Source of the DNA: an uncultured Christensenella sp.
GTDB lineage: Bacteria > Bacillota > Clostridia > Christensenellales > CAG-917
Direction of reading: 5' to 3'
Assembly: GCA_910584155.1 (NCBI GenBank)
Contig: CAJTYG010000006.1
Coordinates: forward strand, 83,194 to 147,193
Length of the DNA stretch: 64,000 bases
Each line of letters starts with the position of its first letter. The stretch's first letter is position 1. Of this stretch, positions 43,584-52,216 are shown one piece after another. The translations under genes and the position numbers were made by a program. The notes below the pieces were generated by a model. The model was not told where the DNA came from and ran no database searches. It saw only the letters and a program-made list of their open reading frames with translations.

Positions 43584-44819
43584 TCAGCCCTCCTTCAATT
43601 CTATCAAGATTTGTTCGGACGCAAGATCAGCCGCCGAATAATCTATCACAACTCTTTCCATTTCGGGCGGAAGCAATTTAGCAAAACGCTTGCTGAAAAT
43701 TTCTTTGCCGCCTACAGTAACCGTCAGCTTTTGTTTGGATAGCTCCTCGCTTGCACGGAAATACGTTATGACCTTGCTCACGTCCGCATTGACGTCGAGC
43801 ATTTGCGGAACCATATACAAAAACTTACCCTTGACCTTGACGGGAACGAGCTTTCGTTTTCCGCAAGGCTTGCTTGCGTCCTCGCCTGCCGTCTCGCCGC
43901 TTTCGGACACGTAATCGACCAAATCGTTTACGTGAAGCGCATTTCCGCAAGCATATACGTTGTCCGTGAGCGTCTGACAGTTTTGGTCGACTATCGCACC
44001 CTTGGTTTTTGGATCTATTTTTACAGACAAATCCTTTGCCAACTCATTTTCGGGTATCAGTCCGACCGCAAGCACCAACGTATCGCAGTCTACTATCCGC
44101 TCTGTCCCTGATATGGGACGCATTTTTTCGTCCACTTGAGATACCTCGACCTGCTCCAGTCTGTTTTTGCCTATGACACGGGTGACCGTAGTTGACAAAT
44201 GCAACGGAATATTAAAATCGTGTAAACATTGATGAATGTTGCGTGTAAGGCCCGACGGAGTGGACTTAGCCTCGTAAACGCCTTCCACCGTAGCGCCTTC
44301 CAAAGTCAAACGCCTCGCCATGATAAGTCCTATGTCTCCGCTTCCGAGAATGACGACCTTGCGTCCGGGCATAATACCCAAAATATTCACGAGATTTTGC
44401 GCCGCACCTGCCGTATAAATGCCTGCGCAACGGTCGCCCTGAATAAAAATGCCGTTGCGGGTACGCTCTCTGCAACCCGTAGAAAGAATGATTTTATCAC
44501 ATTCCACGGTTTTTACTCCGTCCGCACAGACATAAGTAAGTTTATAACAATCGTTCTTGACTATGTTTGTCACAAAGCTGAACAGGCTGACGGTTACGTT
44601 TGTATCACGCAATTCCTTGATAAATCTATCTGCATATTCCGGTCCGGACAGCTTTTCGCCGAAACGCACCACCCCGAAACCGTCATGAATACACTGTTTA
44701 AGTATTCCGCCCAAGCGAGCCTCTCTCTCTATAAGCAGCACGCTTGCATTTTTGCTTGCTCTTATGGCTGCTGCAAGTCCTGCGGGACCTCCGCCGATGA
44801 CCACTACGTCGTATTTCAT
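43584..44819 (-). CDS. NAD(P)/FAD-dependent oxidoreductase
   Basis: A 411-residue flavoprotein: FAD dinucleotide motif VVIGGGPAGLAAAIRA (about 6-21), second nucleotide motif VVILGSGDIGLIMAR, and STGCRERTRNGIFIQGDR. It resembles the small FAD subunit found with GlpA-like proteins and DUF1667. It probably passes electrons from the substrate-oxidising subunit to NAD(P) or another carrier. I start at ATG 44819 behind GGGGGTG; the frame is open to 44990 but that part overlaps the upstream gene. Confidence 0.9.
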   Translation of the reverse strand: MKYDVVVIGGGPAGLAAAIRASKNASVLLIEREARLGGILKQCIHDGFGVVRFGEKLSGPEYADRFIKELRDTNVTVSLFSFVTNIVKNDCYKLTYVCADGVKTVECDKIILSTGCRERTRNGIFIQGDRCAGIYTAGAAQNLVNILGIMPGRKVVILGSGDIGLIMARRLTLEGATVEGVYEAKSTPSGLTRNIHQCLHDFNIPLHLSTTVTRVIGKNRLEQVEVSQVDEKMRPISGTERIVDCDTLVLAVGLIPENELAKDLSVKIDPKTKGAIVDQNCQTLTDNVYACGNALHVNDLVDYVSESGETAGEDASKPCGKRKLVPVKVKGKFLYMVPQMLDVNADVSKVITYFRASEELSKQKLTVTVGGKEIFSKRFAKLLPPEMERVVIDYSAADLASEQILIELKEG

Positions 44820-44838
44820 TTCCGCACCCCCAAAACTG

Positions 44839-46557
44839 CTATATCTCTTTGATGTTGCCGATCGCAACATAGCTTCCGTCGTCGCCCTTTTGGACATCAC
44901 AGTAGTCAACTCCAAGCTCCTCGGCAATGGTCTTGACAACCAGCGGCATACAGAAACCGCCCTGACAGCGTCCCATACCTGCACGGACACGGCGTTTTAC
45001 GCCGTCCACCGTAGCGACCTTAAGCGGATTGTTTATTGCTTGCTTGATTTCGCCAAGGCTTATCTGCTCACAACGGCATATCATCTTGCCGAAATCCGAA
45101 TTGCGCTTAATGAGCTCATCCCTCTGTTCGTCGGAAAGCGATTTGCACCTTATTGGCGCATTGCGATGAGGATCGAAATTGGGGTTTTCCGTTATCTGAA
45201 CACCCAAAGACTGTAGCATATCTTTTGCCATCTCCGCTACGTCCAACGAAAAGGCGGGCGCCGCAGTAAGACCGGGAGACTGTATGCCTGCAACGTGTAT
45301 GAGATTGCGGACCTTTGCGCTGCGTTCTATGATAAAGTCCTCCTCGTAAGACGGCGCACGCACGCCTGCAAAATACGCAATTATGGCTGCCCTCTTCATA
45401 GACGGACAGCAGCGTTGCTGCTTGTTAAACACCTCGTCTATATCGCAAGAAGCCGTAGACGTATCTTCACGCAGATAAGTTTCGTGTGCGTTTGGTCCGA
45501 GCAGAATATTTCCGTCGACGGTTTTAATAATGCCGCCGCCCTTGGTATTTTTATGCTCTTTCAGCGTTTTAAGCGTAGGAGAAAGGCTTATTGCATTTGA
45601 CGGAAGCCCGTCCGACTTTGGATCCAAAAGCAAATCTACGCCCTTACGAGGGTGTATAGAATAATATCTGTCTCCCGCCATCTGAGCGATTTTGTCCGCA
45701 AACACGCCCGCACAGTTGATGACGCATTTTGCGGTGAATTTTCCACGGTTGGTGGTGATTCCTGTGATTTGGCTGTCGGTATGCTCTAAGGAAAGCACCG
45801 CAGTATCAAGGGATATCGTAGCCCCGTTTTGCACGGCGTTTTCGGCATAAGCAATGGTAAGCTTATACGGTGATACTGCGCCCGTAGACGGTATCTTCAA
45901 TGCGCCGACGGCAAAGTCCTTCACAGTCGGCTCTATAGCGCAAATTTCCTTTTTACCTATTATTTCAACGTCGGGGATATTGTGCTTTTTCGCACGGATA
46001 AGATATGTACGGGCTAAAAATTTTATAAGCCTCGAGGTAAATATGACGTATTGTCCTGCACGCTCGAATTCCACGCCCAAATTGCGGCAAACGCTCTCGT
46101 ACATTGCGTTTCCTCTTGTGACGTAATGCAGTTTTTTACACTTATGCTTGATATCAATGCCTGCGTGCACCATTCCGTCGTTGGCTCCGCTTGCGCCGTG
46201 AGCTACGTCCGAATGTTTTTCACACACCAAAACTTTTAAATTATATTTGCAAAGCTCTCGTGCGACCGAGCAGCCGGAAATGCCGCCGCCTATTATCACA
46301 ACGTCCCACTCTGTTCCCTCAAGCTTGTCATCACACACGGCAGGCAACAGCGGAGGACGGTCTTCGCCGCCTGTAAAACGAATGTCGTTTACAACATATT
46401 TTCCGCTCTTCTTATCAACAAAAAGCTTGCCGATTTCAACGATTTTGCCCCAGTCGTCGCATTCGCCTGTAACAATAATGCTGCGCTCGTCTTGAGTCGC
46501 CTGCACCTTTACACCGTATTTTTTGTAAACACCGTTTGCGATTTTTGCCAAATTCAT
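44839..46557 (-). CDS. glpA: Glycerol-3-phosphate dehydrogenase-like FAD protein with BFD [2Fe-2S] domain
   Basis: 572 residues. A short N-terminal extension (about 1-75, KYGVKVQATQDERSIIVTGE, BON-like in look) is followed by a DAO-type FAD domain starting at DVVIIGGGISGCSVARELC (about 86-104). The C-terminal BFD-like domain has cysteines in MICRCEQIS and GMGRCQGGFCMP that bind a [2Fe-2S] cluster. This matches GlpA of anaerobic G3P dehydrogenases. G3P to DHAP oxidation is likely but the substrate is not proven. AAGGGG precedes ATG 46557. It heads the operon. Confidence 0.9.
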   Translation of the reverse strand: MNLAKIANGVYKKYGVKVQATQDERSIIVTGECDDWGKIVEIGKLFVDKKSGKYVVNDIRFTGGEDRPPLLPAVCDDKLEGTEWDVVIIGGGISGCSVARELCKYNLKVLVCEKHSDVAHGASGANDGMVHAGIDIKHKCKKLHYVTRGNAMYESVCRNLGVEFERAGQYVIFTSRLIKFLARTYLIRAKKHNIPDVEIIGKKEICAIEPTVKDFAVGALKIPSTGAVSPYKLTIAYAENAVQNGATISLDTAVLSLEHTDSQITGITTNRGKFTAKCVINCAGVFADKIAQMAGDRYYSIHPRKGVDLLLDPKSDGLPSNAISLSPTLKTLKEHKNTKGGGIIKTVDGNILLGPNAHETYLREDTSTASCDIDEVFNKQQRCCPSMKRAAIIAYFAGVRAPSYEEDFIIERSAKVRNLIHVAGIQSPGLTAAPAFSLDVAEMAKDMLQSLGVQITENPNFDPHRNAPIRCKSLSDEQRDELIKRNSDFGKMICRCEQISLGEIKQAINNPLKVATVDGVKRRVRAGMGRCQGGFCMPLVVKTIAEELGVDYCDVQKGDDGSYVAIGNIKEI

Positions 46558-46626
46558 TTTGATACCCCTTATTAACTGATAGATCGATCGCAAAAAAACA
46601 ATCATAAGTGCTATCTGTTTAATTAT

Positions 46627-46654
46627 ATTGTAAGACTTTTTATACAAATGTCAA
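46627..46654 (-). promoter_or_regulatory. Promoter of the glpA-like operon
   Basis: TTGACA, 16-nt spacer, TACAAT on the minus strand, about 70 bp before the glpA start. The leader holds GATCGATC between flanking GATAG/CTATC words. Confidence 0.65.
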
Positions 46655-46789
46655 TATTCGTTTTTGTTTTTGGCACGGTATATTTAAAATGGTTCTATTT
46701 TATATATGTTTATAAAACAAAGTGATTGATAATACCCTAAAAATCAATGTTTTTATAACGTTTTAAACTTCTTATTCTATTGCGACCGA

Positions 46790-46823
46790 AATAAAACAGC
46801 CTTTTCCTGTTTAAAAAAGCTGT
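46790..46823 (-). terminator. Second terminator after hypA
   Basis: ACAGCTTTT/AAAAGGCTGT stem (46796-46823) with TTTATTTCGG tail, about 10 bp beyond the first terminator. Confidence 0.55.
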
Positions 46824-46833
46824 CTGAATTTTA

Positions 46834-46864
46834 CATAAAAACGGCTCCGCATTTGCAGAGCCGT
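46834..46864 (-). terminator. Intrinsic terminator of hypA
   Basis: ACGGCTCTGC/GCGGAGCCGT stem (46841-46864), one wobble, followed by TTTTATG on the minus strand, 12 bp after the hypA stop. Confidence 0.8.
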
Positions 46865-46876
46865 TTCGTCTTAAAA

Positions 46877-47272
46877 CTAACTGTTTGCTTCGCCGTCATC
46901 ATCATCCGAATTCTCTTCTATCGGGTCTTCGGGCACGATGATTTCTTTTATCATAAATTCTCTGCCCGAAAGCAGATCCTTTTCAAAAGAATTGCATTTG
47001 GGGCAATAGCCTTCATACGCTATGACGTTAAATATTTCACCGCAGTTTTGACATTTTGCCATTCCGGGCACAACGTCAAGCTTGAGCTTGGTATTCTTAA
47101 AAAACGGCTTCGTATCGGTTACAGCAGGCCAGCACTCGTCAAGATAGGCAGGTATCACGCCACACAGCTCTCCTACCTGTAAAACTATGGTATCCACCTC
47201 TGGCAGGTTTTGCTCCTTGACCACATTTTCGACCACTCTTACGATCTCAAAGACTATTCCTAACTCGTGCAT
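46877..47272 (-). CDS. hypA: HypA-family nickel/zinc metallochaperone
   Basis: 131 residues beginning MHELGIV, where the N-terminal Met-His-Glu binds nickel in HypA proteins, with the zinc site CQNCGEIF and CPKC (about 73-76 and 90-93). An acidic tail (EENSDDDDGEANS) follows the normal end. HypA inserts nickel into hydrogenases, but no hydrogenase, hypB or other hyp genes are in this window. It begins 3 bp after the 887-residue flavoprotein gene, so the two are coupled and it may serve that protein instead. Confidence 0.92.
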   Translation of the reverse strand: MHELGIVFEIVRVVENVVKEQNLPEVDTIVLQVGELCGVIPAYLDECWPAVTDTKPFFKNTKLKLDVVPGMAKCQNCGEIFNVIAYEGYCPKCNSFEKDLLSGREFMIKEIIVPEDPIEENSDDDDGEANS

Positions 47273-47275
47273 AGC

Positions 47276-49939
47276 TTACTCCTTTGGAGTGATCGGCTTC
47301 GTTATGATCCTACCCACACGCTTGACGGCATGCTTAGCCATTTCGAGAGGCAGTTTTTCATACACCTTAGCGACGACGGTTTTGTCGTTTCTGACAAGCT
47401 TTATCGCATCGAACTTGCACTTTGTAGTACACTGTCCGCAGCCTACGCACATATATGTATCCACTTTCGCCGCACCGCAGCCCAAGCAACGGGACGTTTC
47501 AGCTTTCATTTGTTCCTCTGTAAATGTCGCTCTTGTATCCTTAAACGTACCGTCGTTTTCTTTCAGATGCAGCGGACGCTGACGTTTTGTGTTGTCATAG
47601 CCCGTAAGCTCAAGATTGTCTTTGTTAAGCTCGACGTAGAATCTTCTGTCTCTGCCGTACTTTTGAGTTTGTCCCGGCCACACGGCTCTGTGCAGCGAGA
47701 TAGCGCCTTCCTTTCCGCCTGCGATTGCATGGATAGCAAATTTCGGTCCCGTAACGCAATCGCCGCCTGCAACAATGTTGCTGTCTGCCGTCACAAAGAA
47801 CTCGTCCACCTCAACCGTCTTGTTTTTGTTGAGCTTAACGTTTGTTCCGTCAAGCAAGGATCCCCATTCGATAGTCTGACCGATAGATACAAGGACAAAA
47901 TCTGCGTCTACGGTAATCGTATCGTTCTCGTCGTATACAGGAGCAAATTTGCCCTCTGCATTGAAGACGGATACGCATTTTTTAAACTCTACGCCCTTGA
48001 CTTTACCGTTTTCGGTAATAATACGCTTTGGTCCGTAGCCGTTGTTGATGACTATCTTTTCATATTCCGCTTCTTCTATTTCCTCTTCCAAAGCAGGCAT
48101 TTCTTTTCTTTGCTCGAGCGCATACATATTTACGGTCGCTGCTCCGCATCTTGTAGCAGTCCTTGCAACGTCGATAGCAACGTTTCCGCCGCCTACTACG
48201 ATGACGTTTCCGCTTAGCTTATCGGCTTTGTCCAAAGCTACGTTTTTAAGGAAATCAACGCCCAAAATCACGCCGTCCGCATTTTCGCCTTCAACGCCGA
48301 GCTTTCTGCCGCCGCTTGCTCCGATAGCGAGATAGAAGCCGTCGTAACCTTCCTTTTTCAAGTCGTCTATGGTCTTATCCTTTCCTATCTCAACGCCTGT
48401 TTCAAATTTTACGCCGAGCTCACGGAGTATTGCGATTTCAGCGTCGACAACGTCCTTTTCAAGTCTGAAAGCAGGAATACCCAGAGTGAGCATACCGCCG
48501 AGCTTGCTCTCTTTTTCAAAGACCGTGACGCTGTAGCCGTCCACTGCAAGATAATATGCGCAGGACAATCCGGCAGGTCCCGAGCCGATGACGGCGATAT
48601 TCTTCATAGAATAATCGTGTTTCTTTTTCGGGATAAATCTTTGGCTGTTGTCCTTGTCCTTATCTGCGATAAACTTTTTGATTTCGTCTATTGCAACGCC
48701 CCTATCGATTTGACCACGAGTACAGGCGTCCTCGCATTTGTGCGGACAAATTCTGCCGCATATCGCAGGCAGCGGATTTTCTTTCTTTATAAGCTCAAGA
48801 GCTTCGGTGTATTTCCCGAGAGACGCAAGCTTGATGTAGCCCTGTACGGCGATATGTGCGGGACAGGCGGTTTTACACGGTGCCGTGCCTGTTTCAAGAG
48901 TATCCTTTCTGTTCTCTCTGTAATCTACGTTCCATTTGTCCTTGTGCCAAACGGTATTGCGAACGGTGTCGTATTTTTCTACTTCTATAGGAGTTTTCGT
49001 ACACAGCTTTTGTCCGAGCTTTACCGCATTGGTCGGACAGTTTTCGACGCATTGGCCGCAAGCGACGCAGTTATCCTGATTTATCTCGGCATGGTAGTTG
49101 CTTCTTTCTGCGTCGGGGCACTTGAACATCGTTGAGATTCTTATTGCAAAACAGGAGCATGCGCAGCAGTTGCAGATAGCGGCGGACTCACCCGGTCCCT
49201 CAAGGTTGGGCATTTGGTGCATAAGTCCGTTTTCTTCCGCTCTTCTGAATATTTCTTCGGCTTCCTGTCTTGTTATTTGTCTTGCTTTGCCTGTTTTGAT
49301 AAAGTATTCTGCACCTGTACCCATCTGAACGCACATTTCTTCTTCCAAGTGACCGCAGCCCTCGCCTATCAGTCTTCTTGAGCGGCGGCAGGAACACGGT
49401 GAAACAGAAAATGTATCATATTTGTCCAGATAATATGAAATTTTTTCATACGGCACTGCGGCTGAATCGCTTGCTATTGCGGATTCTATGGGTATGACTC
49501 TCATCATACTTGCACCGTACGGCAGCATTGTTCCCATAGACTCCATAAGTCCTCTTGTATAAGCTTCAAACGCTTTGGCGATTTCGGGATGCTTGTTGAC
49601 GTTTTCCGTACAGCCGACCATCATTTCCAAAGTGCCCGGTGCGAATATCTGCATAAAATAGAGCGTCTGACCGTTTTCAGTGTAAATCTTCAACACGCCC
49701 AGATGTCCCAGTCTGTCAAGGATCTTTTTTGTATCGTCAAGCGACTTACCGCATTTTTTTGCGATATACTCAAGCGTCCTCGGTTTTCTCAAACCCAGAC
49801 TTGCCGCAACGTCCGCTTCTTCGTCGGTCAGACAAGCAAGCGCATAGTATTCGGGCGATTCTTCGGTAATTTTGGTCATCATTCCTGCGATACCGCCCAT
49901 TACCTTGACAAGGTGAAGGATACTTTTTCTCATAGCCAT
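47276..49939 (-). CDS. Multidomain iron-sulfur flavoprotein (GltD-like core, ferredoxin domains both ends)
   Basis: 887 residues. Order: a helical or winged-helix N-terminal part (about 1-165), a Cys-rich segment (PCSCRRSRR, CNCCACSCF), a ferredoxin module (CVACGQCVENCPTNAV near 300), a GltD-like domain with its own Fe-S ligands (CKTACPAHIAVQGY, CGRICPHKCEDACTRG), two dinucleotide motifs (VIGSGPAGLSCAYYLA and VVGGGNVAIDVART), and a C-terminal CLGCGAAK/CVGCGQCTTKCKFDA module. It should shuttle electrons between NAD(P)H and ferredoxin-like centres. The acceptor is unknown. GAGG precedes the start; hypA follows. Confidence 0.9.
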   Translation of the reverse strand: MAMRKSILHLVKVMGGIAGMMTKITEESPEYYALACLTDEEADVAASLGLRKPRTLEYIAKKCGKSLDDTKKILDRLGHLGVLKIYTENGQTLYFMQIFAPGTLEMMVGCTENVNKHPEIAKAFEAYTRGLMESMGTMLPYGASMMRVIPIESAIASDSAAVPYEKISYYLDKYDTFSVSPCSCRRSRRLIGEGCGHLEEEMCVQMGTGAEYFIKTGKARQITRQEAEEIFRRAEENGLMHQMPNLEGPGESAAICNCCACSCFAIRISTMFKCPDAERSNYHAEINQDNCVACGQCVENCPTNAVKLGQKLCTKTPIEVEKYDTVRNTVWHKDKWNVDYRENRKDTLETGTAPCKTACPAHIAVQGYIKLASLGKYTEALELIKKENPLPAICGRICPHKCEDACTRGQIDRGVAIDEIKKFIADKDKDNSQRFIPKKKHDYSMKNIAVIGSGPAGLSCAYYLAVDGYSVTVFEKESKLGGMLTLGIPAFRLEKDVVDAEIAILRELGVKFETGVEIGKDKTIDDLKKEGYDGFYLAIGASGGRKLGVEGENADGVILGVDFLKNVALDKADKLSGNVIVVGGGNVAIDVARTATRCGAATVNMYALEQRKEMPALEEEIEEAEYEKIVINNGYGPKRIITENGKVKGVEFKKCVSVFNAEGKFAPVYDENDTITVDADFVLVSIGQTIEWGSLLDGTNVKLNKNKTVEVDEFFVTADSNIVAGGDCVTGPKFAIHAIAGGKEGAISLHRAVWPGQTQKYGRDRRFYVELNKDNLELTGYDNTKRQRPLHLKENDGTFKDTRATFTEEQMKAETSRCLGCGAAKVDTYMCVGCGQCTTKCKFDAIKLVRNDKTVVAKVYEKLPLEMAKHAVKRVGRIITKPITPKE

Positions 49940-50001
49940 AATTGTTTACCTCATTTTTGTTTTCATCTATAAATATTTTTAAAATGCGCAATATATACTG
50001 T

Positions 50002-50021
50002 ATATTTATAATCATAAATAT
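50002..50021. promoter_or_regulatory. Inverted repeat upstream of the flavoprotein-hypA operon
   Basis: ATATTTAT/ATAAATAT separated by 4 nt, in the 200-bp gap before the flavoprotein gene; a possible operator for the TetR protein encoded next to it. AT-rich, so chance is possible. Confidence 0.3.
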
Positions 50022-50138
50022 TGCCCGTTTTAAAAACACAGTAGCGTTATTTATTACTTTAGTTTCAAATGATAAGCTTCTTAATCACTATAAGCTCATC
50101 TCTCGATTTTAAGACGTCGCCCCGTTTGCAACGGCAAA

Positions 50139-50687
50139 TCATAGCAAAATCTTATATTTATCGGGAACGGCATTGTCTATCTGTCTTGCAAGCTCTTCCT
50201 TTGAAATACGCTTTTCATTGAACGTCCAGTCTTTAACCGCATAAAGGCAGCCGTAAATTATTATCTTTGCGGTATATATTTCATCCTCCGACAGCGCCCG
50301 CCCGTGCTTCTCAATACACTTCTCATTCATCCTATTAAAAGAGTAATCGAATACGAATTTATCGTAGGAATTGGCTCCTGAATATAAAAACGCATTTCTT
50401 ATTCGCACGATGTCCTTTTCTATAAAAGCTAAGATACTCGTAAACAGTTCGTTCCAGCTTTTGCATGCGTTATACAAAAATATGTCGTCGAGCACTCTTT
50501 TGTAGTTGTAATTCATAACGTCATACTTATCAAGAAAATGTCGATAGAACGTAGATTTTGAAACGCCTGCGCTTTCAATGATCATATTTATCGTTATCCT
50601 ATCGATCGGATATTTTCTAAAAAGCACATTGAAGCAATCCGTAATATGTTGTTTTGTAATATCTCTTGACATTCTCCGACCCGCCAT
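50139..50687 (-). CDS. TetR-family transcriptional regulator (DhaS-like)
   Basis: About 182 residues. The N-terminal helix-turn-helix (ITINMIIESAGVSKSTFYRHFLDKYDVMNYNY) is a clear TetR domain; the C-terminal part resembles the DhaS group of regulators linked to dihydroxyacetone use, a loose fit with the glycerol-type cluster beside it. Possible starts lie at 50747, 50723, 50687 and 50672. A TATAAT at the 50723 ATG looks like the -10 box, so I favour 50687 or 50672. It is divergent from the 50,917 gene. Confidence 0.8.
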   Translation of the reverse strand: MAGRRMSRDITKQHITDCFNVLFRKYPIDRITINMIIESAGVSKSTFYRHFLDKYDVMNYNYKRVLDDIFLYNACKSWNELFTSILAFIEKDIVRIRNAFLYSGANSYDKFVFDYSFNRMNEKCIEKHGRALSEDEIYTAKIIIYGCLYAVKDWTFNEKRISKEELARQIDNAVPDKYKILL

Positions 50688-50836
50688 CGGGGATATTTTT
50701 TTGCCCCGCTCTTTCAAAGACATTATACTATAAATCAATAATATCATATCAATAAAAATTTATCAATACAAGTGGTACTTTTTGCCATATCTGTCTCAAA
50801 TAGTTACTAATTTGCATTTCGTTCTTGCGTTCGGTA

Positions 50837-50864
50837 TTTACAAAGCGCCCGCCGATAATATATA
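50837..50864 (+). promoter_or_regulatory. Possible promoter of the 50,917 gene
   Basis: TTTACA, 16-nt spacer, TATATA, about 52 bp before the start codon. Confidence 0.4.
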
Positions 50865-50916
50865 TTTATTAAAGAATTATTAAAATTTTCCGAGCACATC
50901 GGAAAAGGGGGCAATT

Positions 50917-51921
50917 ATGGATAACGAAAAAAAAGCCAAACGGGCCGAAAGGCTCAAAAAAATGTTTGCTCCGGGACCTGAAGCAATGGACTACAAGGTG
51001 ACGCCGGGACTTGACACCATTCTCAAATGGTTTATGTTCACGGTGACCATACTCGGTGTGTCCGTTTTGACGTCAAAGTTCCAAGTTTACGCAAACATTC
51101 CGTTCAACATCGTTCTCGGCGTTTTGGTGCTGATAGCAATGAAGCCCGTCTTCTTTGAAACGCTGAAGCTTTCGACGCTGCTTGTAGGAAGAGTTCTCTG
51201 CCTATTTGCCTGCTTCGCAGTTTTGCCGGGTCAGATTTTCGTAACGATCGTTTTGGTGCTCTATATCATCAACGTTCTCGAAGCGACAATGACGGACTTT
51301 TTCAAAAACAAGCAAATTTTCAACGGCGTTTCCGGCTTGTTTATTGCAATAGGTGCGGCGGCACTGTTCCTCGGCTCCACTTGGGGAGAGACCACAACTC
51401 CATACTCACCCATTTACTTTATTGACGGTTTCTCTCATCTCGGCAAAGAAGTCGCTTTCACTTCGACATATTTCACAAGTCAGACAAATACAATCTTCGG
51501 CGCAGTTTCAGGCACAACAACGGTCGGTATCGGCATCACCGTCGCAACTATGATAGCCTACACTATCTGGAACTGGCTCTTCGTTACGGGTGAATTTTCA
51601 TCCTCCGTTGCCCTTATGCACGTAGGCTTCCTGCTCGCCCCTATCATCGGCGTTTTCGTAGGACCGCTTCTCGGTATGGGCAGATTCGGTATGGCTCCCG
51701 ACCCCGGTCTCTGGCTGCTGTTCAGAGCAAGCACGCTCACCTTCGGCGGAATTCTGCAGATAGGCGGCAAAAATTGGTTTGAAACCCACTTCTACTTTGA
51801 GAAATTTGACAAGGCCGTCACCTACATCAAAAACAGCAAGCCGATCCAAATCACCTGCATGCTCATATGCTGTGCATTGATGACGTTTGCCGTAGTTGCA
51901 GGCTTTGTGCCAAAAGCATAA
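50917..51921 (+). CDS. Polytopic membrane protein, unknown, about eight helices
   Basis: 334 residues with a charged N-terminus (MDNEKKAKRAERLKKMF) and about eight hydrophobic segments (near 36-56, 60-80, 86-104, 106-126, 134-152, 192-218, 226-250, 308-330). The extracellular loop near 155-190 is rich in Ser, Thr and aromatic residues. I recognise no family. GGGG lies before the ATG. It is divergent from the TetR gene and followed by a strong terminator, so it is a single gene probably under that regulator. Confidence 0.75.
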   Translation: MDNEKKAKRAERLKKMFAPGPEAMDYKVTPGLDTILKWFMFTVTILGVSVLTSKFQVYANIPFNIVLGVLVLIAMKPVFFETLKLSTLLVGRVLCLFACFAVLPGQIFVTIVLVLYIINVLEATMTDFFKNKQIFNGVSGLFIAIGAAALFLGSTWGETTTPYSPIYFIDGFSHLGKEVAFTSTYFTSQTNTIFGAVSGTTTVGIGITVATMIAYTIWNWLFVTGEFSSSVALMHVGFLLAPIIGVFVGPLLGMGRFGMAPDPGLWLLFRASTLTFGGILQIGGKNWFETHFYFEKFDKAVTYIKNSKPIQITCMLICCALMTFAVVAGFVPKA

Positions 51922-51960
51922 TTAAATAAAAGCTAAAGCGGCATAGTGTCCGCAATTCAC

Positions 51961-51995
51961 AAAAAGAGAACTCTGCAAAACAGAGTTCTCTTTTT
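51961..51995 (+). terminator. Intrinsic terminator of the 50,917 gene
   Basis: A 15-bp perfect stem (AAAAAGAGAACTCTG / CAGAGTTCTCTTTTT) with a CAAAA loop. Confidence 0.9.
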
Positions 51996-52112
51996 GTTTG
52001 GCTCTACAAATCGTTCAAATTTGACTTTAACAATATAAAGATAATCTAAATTATATATAATTGGATTATTTAAGCACTTTTACTATTTAGTTTATTAAAA
52101 TCAAATTTTAAC

Positions 52113-52140
52113 ATTACAAAAGCGGCTCATTTTGCGCCGC
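52113..52140 (-). terminator. Terminator of dockerin gene copy 1 (module terminator 1)
   Basis: GCGGC/GCCGC stem around TCATTTTGC with a TTTTGTAAT tail on the minus strand; the same element follows copy 2 at 57,231 and begins again at 63,983. Confidence 0.7.
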
Positions 52141-52216
52141 CTGTCGCCTTTAATTTATATTGCTTATAATATTATTATATCTATTATGTATATCCTACAT
52201 AATCTTAATATATAAA

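Larger units (their letters stand above)
51922..52216. other. Gap holding two terminators
   Basis: Apart from the strong terminator of the 50,917 gene and the terminator of the first dockerin gene, this stretch is AT-rich and shows no gene. Confidence 0.7.

Noticed and set aside
46841..46864. Similarity of the hypA and secG terminator stems (both ACGGCTC)
   Set aside because: Short GC-rich terminator stems recur by chance; there is no wider similarity around them.
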